DNA of 64,000 bases from JBBQZO01 sp038207625 (GCA_038207625.1 JBBQZO010000015.1:61039-125038); one strand, 5' to 3'; shown: positions 50,640 to 59,940, numbered from the stretch's first letter. The notes: generated by a model not told the origin, from the letters alone. Numbers and translations: made by a program.

Positions 50640-51909
50640 GCCGCTGTCGGAGCATAGTTACTATAGCGTGACGTCGAGCGCCGTCGCCTACCGGCCACTG
50701 ACGGGGCGCGCCGAGGCCGCGATCTGCGTCATCGGCGGCGGGTTCGCCGGACTGGCGACGGCCTTGTCGCTGATGGAGCGCGGCGAGCGCGACGTGGTGC
50801 TGCTCGAGGCGGAGGCGATCGGCCACGGCGCGTCGGGACGCAACGGCGGTTTCGTGTTTGGCGGTTTTTCGCTGGGCGAGCGATCGCTGGTCGATACGGT
50901 GGGCCTGGACGCCGGCCGCAAACTGTACCAGCTGACACTGGACGCGGTGGCCCAGATCCGGCGCCGCATCGCCCAGTACCGGATCGATTGCGATGCGCGC
51001 GACGGCGGCATCTACCTGGCCAACTGGTTCGATGACGACCGCATCCTGGATGCGCAGCAACGCTTCATGCGCGACACCCTGGGCGTGGAGTGGCAGCGTG
51101 TGGGGCGCGCGGAATTGGCCGAACGGCTCGCCAGCAAGCGCTATTTCGGCGCGCTGTACGAACAGAACGCCTTCCATTTTCACCCGCTCAAGTATGCCCA
51201 GGGGCTGGCGCGCGCCTTGGTGGCCGGCGGCGTGCGGGTGCATGAGCGCAGCAAGGTCAGCCAGATCGCTGCCGATGGCGCCGGCTGGCGCGTCGTCACG
51301 CCCGGCGGCGAGGTGCGTGCGCGCGAAGTGGTGATCTGCTGCGGCGGATACATCGAAAAACTGTACCCCAGTCTGGCCAGTGCGATCCTGCCGATCGCGA
51401 CCTACGTAATGGTGACCGAGCCGCTCGGCGAGCGTCTGGCAACGGCCATGCGCACCGACGCCGCCGTCTACGATACCCGTTTCGCGTTCGACTATTACCG
51501 GCCACTGGCCGACAGTCGCATTTTGTGGGGCGGGCGCATTTCCATTCGCGAGCGCAGCGCACAGGACGTGGCCCGCTTGCTGTATCACGACATGCTCAAG
51601 GTCTATCCACAACTGGCGGGTACGCGCGTGGAGTACGCGTGGAGCGGCATGATGAGCTATGGCCGCCACAAGATGCCCCAGCTGGGGCGCTTGCCCGAAG
51701 GTCTGTGGTATGGCATGGGATTTGGCGGGCACGGAGTAGGGCCGACGACGCTGGCCGGCGAAGTGCTGGCCGGTGCGATGCGTGGTGACGGCATCGAGTT
51801 GGCGCGCTTCGCGCCTTGGGGCTTGCCCTCGACCGGCGGGCCGGCCGGTCTGTTGGCAGCCCAGTTGACGTATTGGTATTACGAGCTGCGCGACTGGATG
51901 CGCCAGTAG
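50632..51909 (+). CDS. FAD-dependent amine oxidase-like oxidoreductase (DAO family, PuuB/OrdL-like)
   Basis: A 425-residue flavoenzyme. The dinucleotide fold is AAICVIGGGFAGLATALSLMERG (about 25-48), followed by the DAO-family stretch GHGASGRNGGFVFGGFS typical of gamma-glutamylputrescine oxidase. A C-terminal FAD-contact region has WYGMGFGGHGVGPTTLAGE. It starts by overlapping the LD-carboxypeptidase stop. Substrate is probably a primary or secondary amine. Confidence 0.9.
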   Translation: MTEPLSEHSYYSVTSSAVAYRPLTGRAEAAICVIGGGFAGLATALSLMERGERDVVLLEAEAIGHGASGRNGGFVFGGFSLGERSLVDTVGLDAGRKLYQLTLDAVAQIRRRIAQYRIDCDARDGGIYLANWFDDDRILDAQQRFMRDTLGVEWQRVGRAELAERLASKRYFGALYEQNAFHFHPLKYAQGLARALVAGGVRVHERSKVSQIAADGAGWRVVTPGGEVRAREVVICCGGYIEKLYPSLASAILPIATYVMVTEPLGERLATAMRTDAAVYDTRFAFDYYRPLADSRILWGGRISIRERSAQDVARLLYHDMLKVYPQLAGTRVEYAWSGMMSYGRHKMPQLGRLPEGLWYGMGFGGHGVGPTTLAGEVLAGAMRGDGIELARFAPWGLPSTGGPAGLLAAQLTYWYYELRDWMRQ

Positions 51910-51958
51910 ATCTGGCGCGCCAGCGCATCGCGTGCCCACAGCGACCTGGCCGCGGATG

Positions 51959-51992
51959 AAAAAATGCCGCCCGGCGCGAAGCGGGGCGGCAT
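51959..51992 (-). terminator. Rho-independent terminator for the PEP-CTERM gene
   Basis: On the minus strand a perfect 9-bp stem (51984-51992 with 51964-51972) is followed by a U run (A 51959-51963 on the plus strand). It lies 34 bases after the PEP-CTERM stop. Confidence 0.8.
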
Positions 51993-52025
51993 CAGCTGGC
52001 GGCGTGGCCGCCTACATCAGTCCGA

Positions 52026-52706
52026 TCAGGCGCAAGCTTTGCCGGAGCGGCGACGCGCCAGTGCCAGCAGCCCAAGTCCACCCAGCAGCATGGCATAGGT
52101 TTCTGGCTCGGGGACCGGCAAGGTCGTGTAGTTGTACGTAATGCTGGCAAGGCCAGACGCGGCGGTGGAAAACTGCGTGATCAGATTGCCGGCGCCGGAC
52201 GCGTTGGAGCTGCCGATCGCGTCCAGATTGAGCGCAATGCTGCCGCCGCCCGCTGCCGAAAACAACGCGAAATCTGCTCCGCTGACGCTGGAAAACGAAT
52301 TGGTTCCGTTGCCCACCACAACGCCGGTGGAGCCGCCGGAACCGCCGGCGAAATCGATCGTGCCGTCAAAGCCACTCAGCGCAAACAGGTGTGAGAACAC
52401 CGGATTGGTGACCACCAGCGTGGAGCCGTCCGGACGGTGCAAGGTCAGCACCGAACCGAGCGCCAGCGTCACGTCGCTGGAACCGGTGTCCAGGCTTTCG
52501 GCCCGGCCGAAACCGTTAACGGTGCCGTCGAGCTGAAAATTGATGGACGTTAGTGTGCCCAAAGTGCTGTCGAACATGCCCAGATGAACGGTGTCGTGCC
52601 AACTGGTGGTGGTGACTGCTTTGCCTGCCGTGAAGGTGATCGTGTCGGCCTGCGCTGAGCCGATCGCGCCCAACATGGCGGCCATGATGAGTAGTGATTT
52701 TTTCAA
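52026..52706 (-). CDS. PEP-CTERM sorting domain protein (choice-of-anchor type)
   Basis: A 226-residue exported surface protein. I take TTG 52706 as start: GGAGT lies five bases before it, and the product begins with a proper signal peptide (KK, hydrophobic core, GSAQA cleavage). A beta-rich middle with many Gly/Ser/Thr is followed by an exosortase signal VPEPETYAMLLGGLGLLALARRRSGKACA, the canonical VPEP form. Its sorting would rely on the exosortase system, whose regulatory genes start at about 60 kb. Function of the mature domain is unknown. Confidence 0.88.
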   Translation of the reverse strand: MKKSLLIMAAMLGAIGSAQADTITFTAGKAVTTTSWHDTVHLGMFDSTLGTLTSINFQLDGTVNGFGRAESLDTGSSDVTLALGSVLTLHRPDGSTLVVTNPVFSHLFALSGFDGTIDFAGGSGGSTGVVVGNGTNSFSSVSGADFALFSAAGGGSIALNLDAIGSSNASGAGNLITQFSTAASGLASITYNYTTLPVPEPETYAMLLGGLGLLALARRRSGKACA

Positions 52707-52790
52707 GAAGACTCCAAAAATGAAGGGATCTGGCAGATGTGCCCCACGCTCCCAAAATGGTGGAAACTGGGCTTGCTTAAATAACACCTC

Positions 52791-52819
52791 ATTATCAAAT
52801 TGACTTGAAAAGAAAGCAA
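52791..52819 (-). promoter_or_regulatory. Candidate sigma-70 promoter of the PEP-CTERM gene
   Basis: On the minus strand TTGCTT (52814-52819) is 17 bases from GATAAT (52791-52796), about 85 bases before the TTG start. Confidence 0.5.
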
Positions 52820-52960
52820 GCATTGTCTTGATTTGGGTCTAACAAGCTGACGACGATTGCAACATCTTGCTGATCTGCATCAACCTGCCCGCCGATGGTG
52901 CGACGGCGCCTGCTGTGCAGAAATGGCGCCTAGCCTGTGTTTCTACAGCGCGCCGCGTGG

Positions 52961-52966
52961 TAAAAT
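52961..52966 (+). promoter_or_regulatory. Candidate -10 box of the ABC-F gene
   Basis: TAAAAT 40 bases before the GTG start, with no clear -35. Confidence 0.4.
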
Positions 52967-53005
52967 GGTCGGTTAATTAAATCCCCGCACTTAAAGGCAA
53001 GACAC

Positions 53006-54604
53006 GTGTTATCGACCGCAAATATTACGATGCAATTTGGCGCCAAGCCATTGTTTGAGAACATCTCCGTCAAATTCGGCGACGGCAACCGTTACGGCCT
53101 GATCGGCGCGAACGGCTGTGGCAAATCAACCTTCATGAAAATCCTCGGCGGCGACCTCGATTCGTCGGGCGGTACCGTCATGCTCGACACCAACGAACGC
53201 TTGGGCAAGTTGCGTCAGGATCAGTTCGCGTTTGAAGACATGCGCGTGCTCGACGTGGTGATGATGGGTCACACCGAGATGTGGGCCGCGATGACTGAAC
53301 GCGATGCGATCTACGCCAATCCCGAGGCGACCGACGACGATTACATGCACGCGGCCGAACTCGAAGGCAAGGTCTCCGAGTACGACGGCTACACCGCCGA
53401 ATCGCGCGCCGGCGAGCTGCTGATGGGGGCCGGCGTGGGCCTGGAGCTGCATCACGGCCCGATGAGCAATGTCTCGCCCGGCTGGAAGCTGCGCGTATTG
53501 CTGGCCCAGGCGCTGTTCTCCAATCCGGACATCCTGCTGCTCGACGAGCCAACCAACAACCTCGACATCAATACGATTCGCTGGCTGGAAGACGTGCTCA
53601 ACGACCGCAACTCGACCATGATCATCATTTCGCATGATCGCCACTTCCTCAATCAGGTCTGCACCCACGTGGCCGACATGGATTATGGGACGCTGAAGAT
53701 CTATCCGGGCAATTACGACGAGTACATGTTCGCTTCGACCCAGGCGCGCAATCAGCAACTGGCCAACAACGCGAAAGCGAAAGACAAGGTCGCCGAGTTG
53801 CAGGAATTCGTGCGCCGTTTCGCGGCCAATAAATCGAAGGCCCGTCAGGCCACGTCGCGCGCCAAGCAGATCGAAAAAATCAAAGTCGACGACATCAAAC
53901 CTTCCTCGCGCGCCTATCCGTTTGTCCGTTTCGACGGCGAGAAGAAGCTGCACCGTCTGGCCGTTGACGTGCAGGGCATCGCGAAAGCCTACGACCGTCA
54001 GCTGTTCAAGAACTTCTCCATCATGGTCGAAGCGGGCGAGCGCATCGCCATCATTGGCGCCAACGGCGTCGGCAAGACCACGCTGCTGCGTTGCATTGGC
54101 GGCGATCTGGCCCATTTGCATCCGGACGCTGGCCTGGTCAAGTGGGCCGAGAACGCCAATGTCGGCTACATGCCGCAAGATCCGACCGAGGACTTTGCCG
54201 TTGACACCATCCTGACCGACTGGATCGGCCAGTGGACCCAGGAAGGCGACGACGACCAGGCTGTGCGCTCCATCCTTGGACGCCTGCTGTTCGGTGGCGA
54301 CGACGTTAAGAAATCGGTGCGCGTGCTGTCCGGCGGTGAAAAGGGTCGCATGATGTACGGCAAGCTGATGCTCGGTCGTCACAACGTGCTGCTGATGGAT
54401 GAGCCGACCAACCACATGGACATGGAATCGATCGAGTCGCTCAACATCGCGCTTGAAAAATATGCCGGCACGCTGATCTTTGTGTCGCACGACCGCGAGT
54501 TCGTTTCCTCGCTGGCCACCCGCGTGCTCGAAGTGAAGGAAAACGAAATCGTCGACTTCCGCGGTAACTACGAAGACTACCTGAAGAGCCAGGGCATCGA
54601 CTAA
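53006..54604 (+). CDS. ybiT: ABC-F family ATPase, YbiT-like
   Basis: Soluble translation-associated ATPase of 532 residues with two ABC domains. Walker A sites are GANGCGKST (near 36-44) and GANGVGKTT (near 351-359). Walker B sites are LLLDEPTNNLDI and LLMDEPTNHMDM. The interdomain linker is charged and helical (about 250-305), as in ribosome-binding ABC-F proteins. The start is GTG 53006. The signature of domain 1 is degenerate (NVSPGWKLRV), as is usual in YbiT-type members. Confidence 0.92.
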   Translation: MLSTANITMQFGAKPLFENISVKFGDGNRYGLIGANGCGKSTFMKILGGDLDSSGGTVMLDTNERLGKLRQDQFAFEDMRVLDVVMMGHTEMWAAMTERDAIYANPEATDDDYMHAAELEGKVSEYDGYTAESRAGELLMGAGVGLELHHGPMSNVSPGWKLRVLLAQALFSNPDILLLDEPTNNLDINTIRWLEDVLNDRNSTMIIISHDRHFLNQVCTHVADMDYGTLKIYPGNYDEYMFASTQARNQQLANNAKAKDKVAELQEFVRRFAANKSKARQATSRAKQIEKIKVDDIKPSSRAYPFVRFDGEKKLHRLAVDVQGIAKAYDRQLFKNFSIMVEAGERIAIIGANGVGKTTLLRCIGGDLAHLHPDAGLVKWAENANVGYMPQDPTEDFAVDTILTDWIGQWTQEGDDDQAVRSILGRLLFGGDDVKKSVRVLSGGEKGRMMYGKLMLGRHNVLLMDEPTNHMDMESIESLNIALEKYAGTLIFVSHDREFVSSLATRVLEVKENEIVDFRGNYEDYLKSQGID

Positions 54605-54700
54605 TCACGATTGTCGCGCCAGCCTTGGCCGCGCCGCGCGCGGGCAGGGATGCGCGCGATATGAGATAGTGTCAGCTCCAAGTTTTAGCAAGCGAACAAT

Positions 54701-55834
54701 ATGCACATCCTCCCTATCAAGAGCGTCGAGTACGAACACCCGCAAGCGGGACTTAGCTGCACCGCCCAGGCCTGGGCCCGAACTCCGGCCGCACCGTCGC
54801 CAGACGAAAAAATCGCCCTCAAGGCCAAGATCAAGCGCCTGCTCAAAGAGCGCGGCGCGGTACTGGTGGCGCATTATTACGTGGACGCCGACCTGCAGGA
54901 TCTGGCTGAAGAGACCGGCGGTTGCGTGTCCGATTCGCTGGAAATGGCGCGCTTCGGGCGCGATCATCCGGCCCAGACGGTGATCGTGGCGGGCGTGCGC
55001 TTCATGGGCGAAACGGCGAAGATTCTGAACCCGGAAAAGACGATCCTGATGCCGGACCTGGACGCAACTTGCTCGCTCGACCTGGGCTGCCCGGCCGACG
55101 AGTTTTCCGCGTTTTGCGATGCCCATCCTGATCGCACCGTGGTGGTCTACGCCAATACCAGCGCGCACGTCAAGGCGCGCGCCGACTGGATGGTGACCTC
55201 CTCGATCGGGCTCGATATTGTCGCGCACCTGCATGCGCAGGGCAAAAAAATCCTGTGGGCGCCGGACAAGCATCTGGGCTCCTACATCCAACAAAAAACC
55301 GGCGCCGACATGCTGCTGTGGCAGGGCTCCTGCCTGGTGCATGACGAGTTCAAAGGCGTCGAACTTGAACTGCTCAAGGCCGACAATCCAAACGCGCTGG
55401 TGCTGGTGCATCCCGAGTCGCCGGCCGCCGTGGTGGCGCTGGCCGACGTGGTCGGTTCGACCACCCAACTGATCAACGCGGCCCAGACGATGGCCGCGCA
55501 GACCTTCATCGTCGCCACCGACAACGGCATCCTGCACAAGATGCGCGCGGCCGCGCCCGGCAAGACCTTCCTGGTGGCGCCCACGGCCGGTAACAGCGCC
55601 ACCTGCAAGAGCTGCGCGCATTGCCCGTGGATGGCGATGAACGGGCTGGCCAATCTGGCCGCCGTGCTCGAAAGCGGCGCCAATGAAATTCATGTTGACC
55701 CGGCGGTGGGCAAGCAGGCCGTGCGCGCGATCGACCGCATGCTCGATTTCGCGGCCGCGCGCAAGGCCAATCTGCACGTGGGCGCCGATCTGGCAAAAGA
55801 AGCTAAACTGTTTTCAGGAGTAGGTCCCGCATGA
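54701..55834 (+). CDS. nadA: Quinolinate synthase A
   Basis: Condenses iminoaspartate with dihydroxyacetone phosphate to quinolinate, using a 4Fe-4S cluster. The 377 residues contain HYYVDADLQDLAEETGGCVSDSLEMARFG, and the cluster cysteines lie in DLDATCSLDLGCPADEF and GNSATCKSCAHCPWM. Its stop overlaps nadC (ATGA). NadB, which makes its substrate, is encoded about 2.4 kb downstream on the other strand. Confidence 0.95.
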   Translation: MHILPIKSVEYEHPQAGLSCTAQAWARTPAAPSPDEKIALKAKIKRLLKERGAVLVAHYYVDADLQDLAEETGGCVSDSLEMARFGRDHPAQTVIVAGVRFMGETAKILNPEKTILMPDLDATCSLDLGCPADEFSAFCDAHPDRTVVVYANTSAHVKARADWMVTSSIGLDIVAHLHAQGKKILWAPDKHLGSYIQQKTGADMLLWQGSCLVHDEFKGVELELLKADNPNALVLVHPESPAAVVALADVVGSTTQLINAAQTMAAQTFIVATDNGILHKMRAAAPGKTFLVAPTAGNSATCKSCAHCPWMAMNGLANLAAVLESGANEIHVDPAVGKQAVRAIDRMLDFAAARKANLHVGADLAKEAKLFSGVGPA

Positions 55835-56694
55835 GTAATTTGCGCAATCCGTTTGCCCATTTCGACGCCACGTTGCAACGCGCGTTCGAATCGAATCTGC
55901 TGGCCGCGTTTGTCGAGGATATCGGCAGCGGTGACCTGACCGGCGAACTGGTGCCGTTGGAAGCCGACGCGAATGCGCGCGTGATCGTGCGCGAAGCGGC
56001 CGTGCTGTGCGGCGCGCCCTGGTTCGAAGGGGTAATGAAGGCGCTCGACCCGAGCATCGAGATCGACTGGCACTACGCCGAGGGCGAGCTGATGGCCGCC
56101 GACAGCGTGGTGTGCGACATCGCCGCGCCGGCGCGCGCCTTGCTCACCGCCGAGCGCAGCGCGCTCAATTTCCTGCAGTTGCTGTCCGGCGTGGCCACCG
56201 CCACGCGCGCCTACGTGGATGTGGTGGCCGGCACCAAGGCCGCCATTCTCGACACCCGCAAGACCTTGCCCGGTTTGCGTCAGGCGCAGAAATACGCGGT
56301 GCGCGTGGGCGGCGGAAAGAATCAGCGCATGGCCTTGTATGATGGCATCCTGATCAAGGAGAATCACATCGCGGCCGCTGGCGGCGTGTCCGCCGCACTG
56401 ACGGCAGCGGCCAGCCTGAATGCGGGTGTGAGCGTGCAGGTTGAAGTGGAAACCCTCGCTGAGCTGAATGAGGCGCTCGGCTGTGGCGCCACCTCCATCC
56501 TGCTCGATAACTTCACTCTGGCGATGATGCGCGACGCGGTCGCACTGACGGCCGGGCGCGCTTTGCTCGAAGCGTCGGGCGGCGTCAACCTCGACAGCGT
56601 GCGCGCGATCGCCGAAACGGGCGTGGACCGCATCTCAATTGGCAGCCTGACCAAGGATGTGCGGGCGACCGACTACTCGCTGCGCATCGTCTGA
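55831..56694 (+). CDS. nadC: Nicotinate-nucleotide pyrophosphorylase (carboxylating)
   Basis: Converts quinolinate and PRPP to nicotinate mononucleotide. The 287 residues carry EDIGSGDLTGELVP, ILDTRKTLPGLRQAQKYAVRVGGGKNQRMALYDGILIKENH and EASGGVNLDSVRAIAETGVDRISIGSLT, all typical. It is translationally coupled to nadA. Confidence 0.95.
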   Translation: MSNLRNPFAHFDATLQRAFESNLLAAFVEDIGSGDLTGELVPLEADANARVIVREAAVLCGAPWFEGVMKALDPSIEIDWHYAEGELMAADSVVCDIAAPARALLTAERSALNFLQLLSGVATATRAYVDVVAGTKAAILDTRKTLPGLRQAQKYAVRVGGGKNQRMALYDGILIKENHIAAAGGVSAALTAAASLNAGVSVQVEVETLAELNEALGCGATSILLDNFTLAMMRDAVALTAGRALLEASGGVNLDSVRAIAETGVDRISIGSLTKDVRATDYSLRIV

Positions 56695-56774
56695 AGCGAC
56701 CCTGGCCGGCGCCAGAACTGCGCCGGCAAATTCCCGTTCACCGCCCACAAAAAAAGGTGTAGCATCGTCTTGTA

Positions 56775-56798
56775 GCCCCAGGGCAATTTCACTGGGGC
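56775..56798. repeat. Stem-loop between nadC and the cache gene
   Basis: GCCCCAG (56775-56781) and CTGGGGC (56792-56798) are perfectly complementary. No T run follows, so it is not a standard terminator. It lies 58 bases before the cache-protein start. Confidence 0.45.
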
Positions 56799-56855
56799 GC
56801 GGCGGAGCGCTGCGCTTCGTTCTGATGGCGATGGTCTGATGGGAGCGGCTAGACG

Positions 56856-57344
56856 ATGAATACATTCCAACGAGGGATTGCGGGTTTGATGCTGAGCGTT
56901 CTGGCCGGCGCGGCCAGTTGCGCCGAAAAAAGTGGCGAAGCCGACGCACTGGCCCTGATGAGCAAAGCCCAGGCCTATCTGAAGGATAAAGGATTGGAAC
57001 AGGCGGTCGCCGAGTTCAATAACCCCGATAGCCCGTTCAACAGCAAGAGCGAGATCAACCGGATCGGTGATCTGTACCTGTACTCGATCGACCCCAAGGG
57101 TTTTCAGGTTATACACGGCAAGAATCCGCGCATTCGCGGCACCAACAAGATGGACATGCGCGATCAGGACGGCGTGTATCTGATCCGCGACTTGGCAAAG
57201 AAATGCTTTTCTACACCGGAAGGCAAGGGCTGGGTCAATTACCGCTGGCCCAATCCGCTGACCAAGGAGATGGACTCCAAGGCGGGCTACGTGGAGAAGG
57301 TGCCAGGTATGGATCTTTGCCTTGGCACCGGTATCTACAAGTAG
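56856..57344 (+). CDS. Secreted single-cache-domain protein
   Basis: A 162-residue exported protein: signal peptide 1-23, then a cache domain with AQAYLKDKGLEQAVAEFNNPDSPF, LYLYSIDPKGFQVIHGKNP, RDLAKKCFSTPEGKGWVNYRW and KAGYVEKVPGMDLCLGTGIYK. This is the standalone soluble version of a domain normally found in chemoreceptors and kinases. It probably binds a small ligand in the periplasm and may present it to a membrane sensor. Two cysteines could form a disulfide. Confidence 0.85.
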   Translation: MNTFQRGIAGLMLSVLAGAASCAEKSGEADALALMSKAQAYLKDKGLEQAVAEFNNPDSPFNSKSEINRIGDLYLYSIDPKGFQVIHGKNPRIRGTNKMDMRDQDGVYLIRDLAKKCFSTPEGKGWVNYRWPNPLTKEMDSKAGYVEKVPGMDLCLGTGIYK

Positions 57345-57361
57345 CGCGCGAGGCGAGCGCA

Positions 57362-57417
57362 TCAAGCGCCACGCGCTTGAATAAAGCGCTCTGCCCGGCC
57401 GCGGTTGGTCGGGCAGA
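57362..57417. terminator. Two stem-loops between convergent cache and carbonic anhydrase genes
   Basis: Perfect stems TCAAGCG/CGCTTGA (57362-57380) and TCTGCCCG/CGGGCAGA (57390-57417) lie in the 90-base convergent gap. Neither has a long T run, so bidirectional termination is likely but not certain. Confidence 0.5.
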
Positions 57418-57434
57418 CGCTATCCTGTGGCCCC

Positions 57435-58193
57435 TTATTCGCTCACTTCAATGACCCGGTCGTTCAGCGGCTGAACCGGGCGCGCGTTCATGTGGTAGAG
57501 CTTTTGAAAACTCGCGATCTGGTCCTTTGACACCTCGACCGGCTCCTTCAATACCTGCCAGCGCACCCCGTCACTGCACGGAGGCGTGGTCAGCGAGCCC
57601 ATGAACCGGTAGTAGGCGCGATTGGCCGGCAACACGGCGGCCGGATCGAAGGCGCTTAACGCGGTGTGCTGACCTTCTGCCGGCAAACCGGCGAACACCG
57701 CTTTCAACGCAGCGTTCTCCTTGCCTTCCTTGAGCAACACAGCCACCACCGACAGTTTCCCGTCGGCGCTCTTGTGGACGAAATGGGCCACCATCGGATA
57801 GTTCTTGCCGTTGAACTTTTCCTCGCTGGGCGTGTGGAAGTGGAACTGCAGCAAACTGGCATTCTGGCCATCAACCTTGATGCTGCCGCCCGGCGCCAGA
57901 TTGACCTGCACCGTGTGGCCGTTGTTGATCACGTCGGCGCTGCCGCTCGGATACATGAACACGATCGGCGCCAGGCTCGCCTTCTTGGCGCGTGCCACGT
58001 CGATGTCGATGGGAGACTGTTCGCGGCTGATGGCGCAGCTCTTGTTGGCGTCATCGAGTGCGGCCCAGTGCCCCGCATCGGTGGCGCCCTGGTAGCTCCA
58101 GTGCGGCGGGTGCGCGGCCTGATCGTTGGCGCTGGCGCTGTGCAATGCCAAAGCGCACAAGGCGCTCAGCATGGTGCGAGTGGTGTGGTTCAT
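57435..58193 (-). CDS. Alpha-class carbonic anhydrase, periplasmic
   Basis: Hydrates CO2 in the periplasm. The 252 residues have a signal peptide (1-22), the N-terminal QSPIDI block, zinc histidines in LQFHFHTPSE and in VAHFVHK, and the substrate pocket segment YRFMGSLTTPPCSDGVRW. Compared with human CA II, the residue two before the third zinc His (Glu117) is Val here and the residue after SE is Glu. Such changes occur in some bacterial members, so activity is still likely. Confidence 0.92.
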   Translation of the reverse strand: MNHTTRTMLSALCALALHSASANDQAAHPPHWSYQGATDAGHWAALDDANKSCAISREQSPIDIDVARAKKASLAPIVFMYPSGSADVINNGHTVQVNLAPGGSIKVDGQNASLLQFHFHTPSEEKFNGKNYPMVAHFVHKSADGKLSVVAVLLKEGKENAALKAVFAGLPAEGQHTALSAFDPAAVLPANRAYYRFMGSLTTPPCSDGVRWQVLKEPVEVSKDQIASFQKLYHMNARPVQPLNDRVIEVSE

Positions 58194-58282
58194 GCGATCC
58201 CCATTTCATCATTGAGCGGTTGGCAGCAATACACGTGCAAGCGCAAGTGTATCGCTGACCCTATGCCAAATGGGGGCGCCGG

Positions 58283-59905
58283 TCAAGCCCGCTCTTTGCG
58301 CCTTGGCGGTGTCAGTACGCTGGGCAGCGCCTTGGGCAAGGTGTTCGGATAGTCGCGGCTAAAGTGCAGGCCCCGGCTCTCATGGCGCGACAGGGCGCTG
58401 TTGACGATCAGCGAGGCGACATCGACGAGGTTGCGTAATTCCAACAGATCATGCGTGATGCGGAAGTTCCGGTAGTACTCGTCGATCTCTTCCTTGAGCA
58501 GGGCGATGCGGTGCTGGGCCCGTTCAAGCCGCTTGGTGGTGCGCACGATGCCCACATAGTTCCACATGAAGCGGCGCAACTCGTCCCAGTTATGCGCGAT
58601 CACCACTTCTTCGTCGGCATTGGTGACCCGGCTTTCATCCCAGGCCGGCAAGGCTGGCGGTGTGAATTTGTCGAGCGCGGCGATATCGTGCGCGCAGGCG
58701 CGCCCGACGACCAGGCATTCGAGCAGGGAATTGCTGGCCAGCCGGTTGGCGCCATGCAGTCCCGTGCAGGCCGTCTCGCCCACCGCGTACAGGCCGGGGA
58801 TGTCGGTGCGCCCGGCCAGGTCGGTGACCACGCCGCCGCACGTGAAATGCACCGCCGGCACGATCGGGATAGGCTGTTTGGTGATGTCGATGCCCAGCTC
58901 GAGGCAGCGCGCATAGATGGTCGGGAAGTGCTCTTTCAGGAATTCGGGACTCTGGTGGCTGATGTCCAGGTGCACGTAATCGAGCCCGCGCTTTTTCATT
59001 TCGAAGTCGATCGCGCGCGCCACCACGTCGCGCGGTGCCAGCTCGGCGCGCTCGTCGTGGGCGGGCATGAAGCGCGTGCCGGCGGCGGCGCCCGCTTCCG
59101 GTGGCAGTTTCAGCAGCCCCCCTTCGCCGCGGATCGCCTCGGTGATCAGGAAGGACTTCGCGTACGGGTGGTACAAACAGGTCGGATGAAACTGGATAAA
59201 TTCCATGTTCGAGACGCGGCAGCCGGCGCGCCAGGCCATCGCGATCCCGTCACCGGTGGCGGTGTCGGGATTGGTGGTGTACAGATACACCTTGCCGGCG
59301 CCGCCGGTGGCGAGCACCGTGTGGCCGGCCTCGAAGGTGAGGATCTTGCCGTTGCGCTCATCTTGCACATACAGGCCGTAGCAGCGCGGCTGGGCGCCGT
59401 ACGCGCCTTTGCCGGCCAGCTTGTCGGAGGTGATCACATCGATCGCGCAGTGGTGCTCAAACACGGTGATGTTGGGGTGGGCGCGCACCTTCTCCTCGAG
59501 CGTGACCTGGACCGCGTGCCCCGTCGCATCGGCCGCATGGATGATGCGACGCTGGCTGTGGCCGCCTTCCCGGGTCAGGTGAAAGCCCAGCTCGGCGCTG
59601 GCGTCGCGCGTGAACGGCACGCCTTGCTCGATGAGCCATTCGATCGCCTCGCGCCCGTGTTCGACGATGAAGCGGGTGGCCGCTTCATCGCACAGACCGG
59701 CACCGGCCACCAGCGTGTCGTCGATATGCTGGCCGTGGCTGTCGCCCGAGTCGAGCACGGCGGCAATGCCACCCTGAGCCCAGCTGCTGGCACCGTCTTG
59801 CAGCGCACGTTTCGAAATGATCGCCACAGAGCGGGTTTCGGCCAAATGCAGGGCGACCGACAAACCGGCCAGGCCACTGCCAACAATCGCGACATCAAAT
59901 TTCAT
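58283..59905 (-). CDS. nadB: L-aspartate oxidase
   Basis: First step of NAD synthesis: oxidises aspartate to iminoaspartate with FAD. The 540 residues begin with the dinucleotide fold DVAIVGSGLAGLSVALHLAE. They also contain SSWAQGGIAAVLD, HEGGHSQRRI-like (TREGGHSQRRIIH), and the active-site segment PAVHFTCGGVVTDLAGRTDIPGLYAVGE. The helical C-terminal domain is complete. It is separated from nadA-nadC by the cache and carbonic anhydrase genes and is divergent from the exopolysaccharide locus. Confidence 0.95.
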   Translation of the reverse strand: MKFDVAIVGSGLAGLSVALHLAETRSVAIISKRALQDGASSWAQGGIAAVLDSGDSHGQHIDDTLVAGAGLCDEAATRFIVEHGREAIEWLIEQGVPFTRDASAELGFHLTREGGHSQRRIIHAADATGHAVQVTLEEKVRAHPNITVFEHHCAIDVITSDKLAGKGAYGAQPRCYGLYVQDERNGKILTFEAGHTVLATGGAGKVYLYTTNPDTATGDGIAMAWRAGCRVSNMEFIQFHPTCLYHPYAKSFLITEAIRGEGGLLKLPPEAGAAAGTRFMPAHDERAELAPRDVVARAIDFEMKKRGLDYVHLDISHQSPEFLKEHFPTIYARCLELGIDITKQPIPIVPAVHFTCGGVVTDLAGRTDIPGLYAVGETACTGLHGANRLASNSLLECLVVGRACAHDIAALDKFTPPALPAWDESRVTNADEEVVIAHNWDELRRFMWNYVGIVRTTKRLERAQHRIALLKEEIDEYYRNFRITHDLLELRNLVDVASLIVNSALSRHESRGLHFSRDYPNTLPKALPSVLTPPRRKERA

Positions 59906-59934
59906 GACTATGGAATCAATTATGGTGAGGCATC

Positions 59935-59940
59935 ACTATA
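59935..59940 (-). promoter_or_regulatory. Candidate -10 box of nadB
   Basis: TATAGT on the minus strand, 30 bases before the nadB ATG; the -35 is weak. Confidence 0.4.

Noticed and set aside
52850..52900. A possible sigma-54 (-24/-12) promoter for the PEP-CTERM gene
   Set aside because: The best GG and GC elements are nine bases apart rather than the strict ten, and the flanks match poorly; a sigma-70-like site fits better.
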